DNA of 64,000 bases, taken from positions 1 to 64,000 of the forward strand of contig RDXY01000006.1 in assembly GCA_004293045.1 (NCBI GenBank), given 5' to 3'. This DNA is from Flavobacteriia bacterium (GTDB lineage: Bacteria > Bacteroidota > Bacteroidia > Flavobacteriales > Flavobacteriaceae). The translations under genes and the position numbers were made by a program. Of the stretch, positions 61,382 to 64,000 are shown piece after piece; the first letter of the stretch is position 1; the number at the start of each line of letters is the position of its first letter. The notes beneath the pieces are model-generated. The model was not told the DNA's origin and searched no databases. It saw only the letters and a list, made by a program, of their open reading frames with translations.

Positions 61382-61410
61382 AAAAAAGGTGTCTATTTAG
61401 ACACCTTTTT
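61382..61410. terminator. Bidirectional Rho-independent terminator
   Basis: AAAAAAGGTGTC-TATTTA-GACACCTTTTTT. Confidence 0.85.
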
Positions 61411-61427
61411 TATTTGTAATTTATTTC

Positions 61428-64000
61428 TTATTCCTTGATTAATTTCTTACTTACAGAAATTGAATCAGAATTGGTAATTTTTACAATATAAATTCCTTTA
61501 GCTAAGTTAGAAATATTTATTTCTTTGTTTGCCACACAATTATTTTCAGTTTGAATTAATTGTCCGGTTAGCGAATAAATTTCCACTTTTTTAGCATCTA
61601 CAGAAATTTGAAAAGCATTCATGGTAGGATTTGGATACAGTTCTACTTTAGAAATTGTTTCAAAACTATCAGTAGCTAATGCTGCAGAAACTTGATTTCC
61701 AAAAATTCGGTATTCTCCTGGGCCTAATGTAATTTGCATGTTTGTTGCAGTTACGTTAGTTGTTGTATTATCCATTAAATTATACCAAGTTCCTGTATAA
61801 GGAAAATCCGCTGTAATACTTTGTGCTGCTACGGAATAGTTAGCTAAAATAACTACATTTTTTAATTGCGAAGCAGGTAAGGTATTATCATAGATATAAA
61901 TTCTTTGTTTGATATTATTTCCGTTTATACTAATAGCATAATCACCGTTAAAAACAGGATCATTTTTTTTCATTTTTATGAATTTTGCATAATCGGAATA
62001 AATGGAGCTTCTTGGCGAAGTGGTAAGCCAGTTTTCCACCCATTGTGGCTGTTGTTTTGTTGCTAATTTGCAATCGCCAGGTGTTGAATCAGAATCACTA
62101 TTTACAGTACCATTTGTACAAGCAAAAATAGAATCGTCCATTCCTAATTCTTGAAAATGCCAAATCATTTTTGGGCCAGGAATTAATAAGCTAGTGGCAC
62201 CTATAGTTGCCATTCTGTTTAAGGCATTATTTAAATTTCCGCCAACAGGTGCTGTTCCTGCACTATTTCCATAAGTAAATGCTTGGTACATTAATCGGTC
62301 TTTATCATGACTTTCGGAATACCCAATTAAACGTTTTCCGGTAAATCCTCTACTTACGTGTCCCATTCTTGTAATGTCTCCATTTGTAGAATATCCTAAA
62401 GCAAGTTGTTTATAAGGCTCGTATAATTCGCCCCACATCATAATTCCTTTACCTTCAGATAACCTGTAATTCGCCCATTGTTGTTCTTCAGAATCAGAAC
62501 CTAAATGTTCGAAAATATTATAAAAATTTGCATCCAAATTCCAAGTGTAATCTGCGTAATCTTTAAGTATTTCGACTCTATCCGCTTGATAGTTATTAGT
62601 ACAATTTTGATCACTAGCCGTACAATTTTGAGTAAATCCTTTGGTTAAATCCCAACGAAAACCATCAATTTTAAATTCGGTTATCCAGTGTTTAATGGTT
62701 TTTTTTACATATTCTTTTGTGTAATTTGAAGCATGATTAAAATCTTCACCTACACTATAACTATGTTTTGCTACGGTATTAAAATAAGGATTTTCTGTGC
62801 TTGGACTTCCCCAGCCGTCTCCATCAGGATCATTCATCCACATTCTTATCATAGGGTTTCTTCCGAAGGCATGGTTAAAGGCAATATCTAATATTACAGC
62901 TATCCCGTTTTGATGACATAAATCTACAAATTCTTTAAATTTATTTTTTGTCCCATAAAATTTATCTAATGCCATGTGATAGGCGGTATTATAACCCCAA
63001 CTTTCGTTTCCTTCAAATTCCATAATAGGCATTAATTCGATGGCGTTAACCCCTAAGTTTTTGAAATAATCTATTTTATCAATTAAGTCTTGATAATTTC
63101 TATCCGAATCAAAATCTCTTACAAGAACTTCATAGATAACTAATTTGTCTTTATTTGGTTTTGTAAAACTTGTATTTTGCCATATATATGGACTTTGTCC
63201 TGTCTGTAAAACAGTAATTTCTCTATCTTGACCAATTGGATAAGCAGGAATATTAGGATAACTTCCAGATGGAATATATGGGTCATCATATGAAGATAGG
63301 ACCAAAGTGGAACATGGATCGGCTGTTTTTACTATACTAGGTGAATTTGCAATTGGTGTTGTATCCACTACCCAATATTGATATAAATATTCTGTTCCTG
63401 AAGTTAAGTTATTTAATTCTAACCAAAATTTCCCATTAGTTGGATCTTTTTTCATGGCATAACTTGAAGTAGGTTGCCAGTTATTGAAGGTTCCCGCTAC
63501 ATATACATAATCTTTTCCTGGTGCTTCTAAAACTAAAGTGGCTTTTGTAGCGTCGGTAGAATTATAATTTATTCCTATTTCTAAACCATTCGGTAAGGCT
63601 TGAGAAAGTATTCCAGGATTAATAATAGCACTAAATCTTTTAGTATAAGTTGTGCCGTTTTGTGTTATTTGTAATTCATAATTTTTATTAGAAGTAATAT
63701 TTACATCAGTATAGGTATAAGTTGCCCCTATAGAAGTATTTATACTAGTTCCGTTAGCAAATAAATTATAAGTGGCATTTCCATTTGTGTTATTGGCTGT
63801 AATTAGTAAGTTTTGCCCAGAATTTAATAGTGTAGTGCTGTTTTCGTTGGGTGCCGTTAAGGTGGCTTGATAAGCGCCTACATTTAATTGCAAATCTACG
63901 GTTTGTTGGGCTCCTGTAGCGCTTCTAAAAACAATATTGACTTTAGATATAGCGCCAGTAGTTACTGAGTAAAAATTTTGTAACGATGGATTTAAATCTA
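61428..64000 (-). CDS. Alpha-amylase family glycoside hydrolase, multidomain, T9SS C-terminal sorting domain; 5' end outside the window
   Basis: EVLVRDFDSDRNYQDLIDKIDYFKNLGVNAIELMPIMEFEGNESWGYN, VILDIAFNHAFG, IDGFRWDLTKGF, SYSESHD; C-terminus VELYPNPTMNAFQISVDAK...KLIKE. The frame stays open upstream of the TTG at 63893 to the window edge. Confidence 0.93.
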   Translation of the reverse strand, partial: DLNPSLQNFYSVTTGAISKVNIVFRSATGAQQTVDLQLNVGAYQATLTAPNENSTTLLNSGQNLLITANNTNGNATYNLFANGTSINTSIGATYTYTDVNITSNKNYELQITQNGTTYTKRFSAIINPGILSQALPNGLEIGINYNSTDATKATLVLEAPGKDYVYVAGTFNNWQPTSSYAMKKDPTNGKFWLELNNLTSGTEYLYQYWVVDTTPIANSPSIVKTADPCSTLVLSSYDDPYIPSGSYPNIPAYPIGQDREITVLQTGQSPYIWQNTSFTKPNKDKLVIYEVLVRDFDSDRNYQDLIDKIDYFKNLGVNAIELMPIMEFEGNESWGYNTAYHMALDKFYGTKNKFKEFVDLCHQNGIAVILDIAFNHAFGRNPMIRMWMNDPDGDGWGSPSTENPYFNTVAKHSYSVGEDFNHASNYTKEYVKKTIKHWITEFKIDGFRWDLTKGFTQNCTASDQNCTNNYQADRVEILKDYADYTWNLDANFYNIFEHLGSDSEEQQWANYRLSEGKGIMMWGELYEPYKQLALGYSTNGDITRMGHVSRGFTGKRLIGYSESHDKDRLMYQAFTYGNSAGTAPVGGNLNNALNRMATIGATSLLIPGPKMIWHFQELGMDDSIFACTNGTVNSDSDSTPGDCKLATKQQPQWVENWLTTSPRSSIYSDYAKFIKMKKNDPVFNGDYAISINGNNIKQRIYIYDNTLPASQLKNVVILANYSVAAQSITADFPYTGTWYNLMDNTTTNVTATNMQITLGPGEYRIFGNQVSAALATDSFETISKVELYPNPTMNAFQISVDAKKVEIYSLTGQLIQTENNCVANKEINISNLAKGIYIVKITNSDSISVSKKLIKE

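Noticed and set aside
1-64000. CRISPR array
   Set aside because: No regularly spaced identical repeats with unique spacers; the visible repeats are coding modules or degenerate intergenic words.

Overview
The window is an AT-rich chromosomal segment of a Bacteroidota bacterium, most likely Flavobacteriaceae. Supporting signs are T9SS C-terminal sorting domains, TAnnTTTG-type -7 promoter boxes and the gene families present. From left to right it holds: (1) a 3154-aa T9SS-type modular surface protein, preceded by a ~100-bp copy of its own 3' end and terminator, which implies a tandem paralog just outside the window; (2) a DegT-type aminotransferase; (3) a MoxR/DUF58/Bat (von Willebrand A) aerotolerance-type operon with an apparent BatB-BatC fusion; (4) a PorZ-like propeller protein, recO, ileS, dksA-like, lspA, and a dispersed suf cluster (sufS, sufE, SufT-like); (5) hflX and prfC; (6) a T9SS protein gene broken by one in-frame stop right after its signal peptide; (7) prs, rplY, enoyl-CoA hydratase and a histidine kinase; (8) a near-complete heme biosynthesis locus (hemJ, hemH, AraC regulator, hemA, hemC, hemD, hemE, hemF, hemB) with two unexpected genes embedded in it: a GxxExxY-family gene bracketed by a perfect 20-bp inverted repeat, and a polyvalent-type kinase-like gene tightly coupled to hemD; (9) an M20 peptidase, rpsP with a repetitive acidic tail, rimM, a tRNA-modifying methyltransferase, an acyl-CoA dehydrogenase and a DUF3050 protein; and (10) a T9SS alpha-amylase running off the right edge. 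Two tRNA-Leu genes are present. No CRISPR array, intact IS element or rRNA was seen. The best leads for something undescribed are the GxxExxY cassette with its related gene-less palindrome at hemF-hemB, the kinase-like gene inside the heme operon, and the locus-specific degenerate 'word repeats' in many intergenic gaps. All family assignments come from reading the translations, with no database search.
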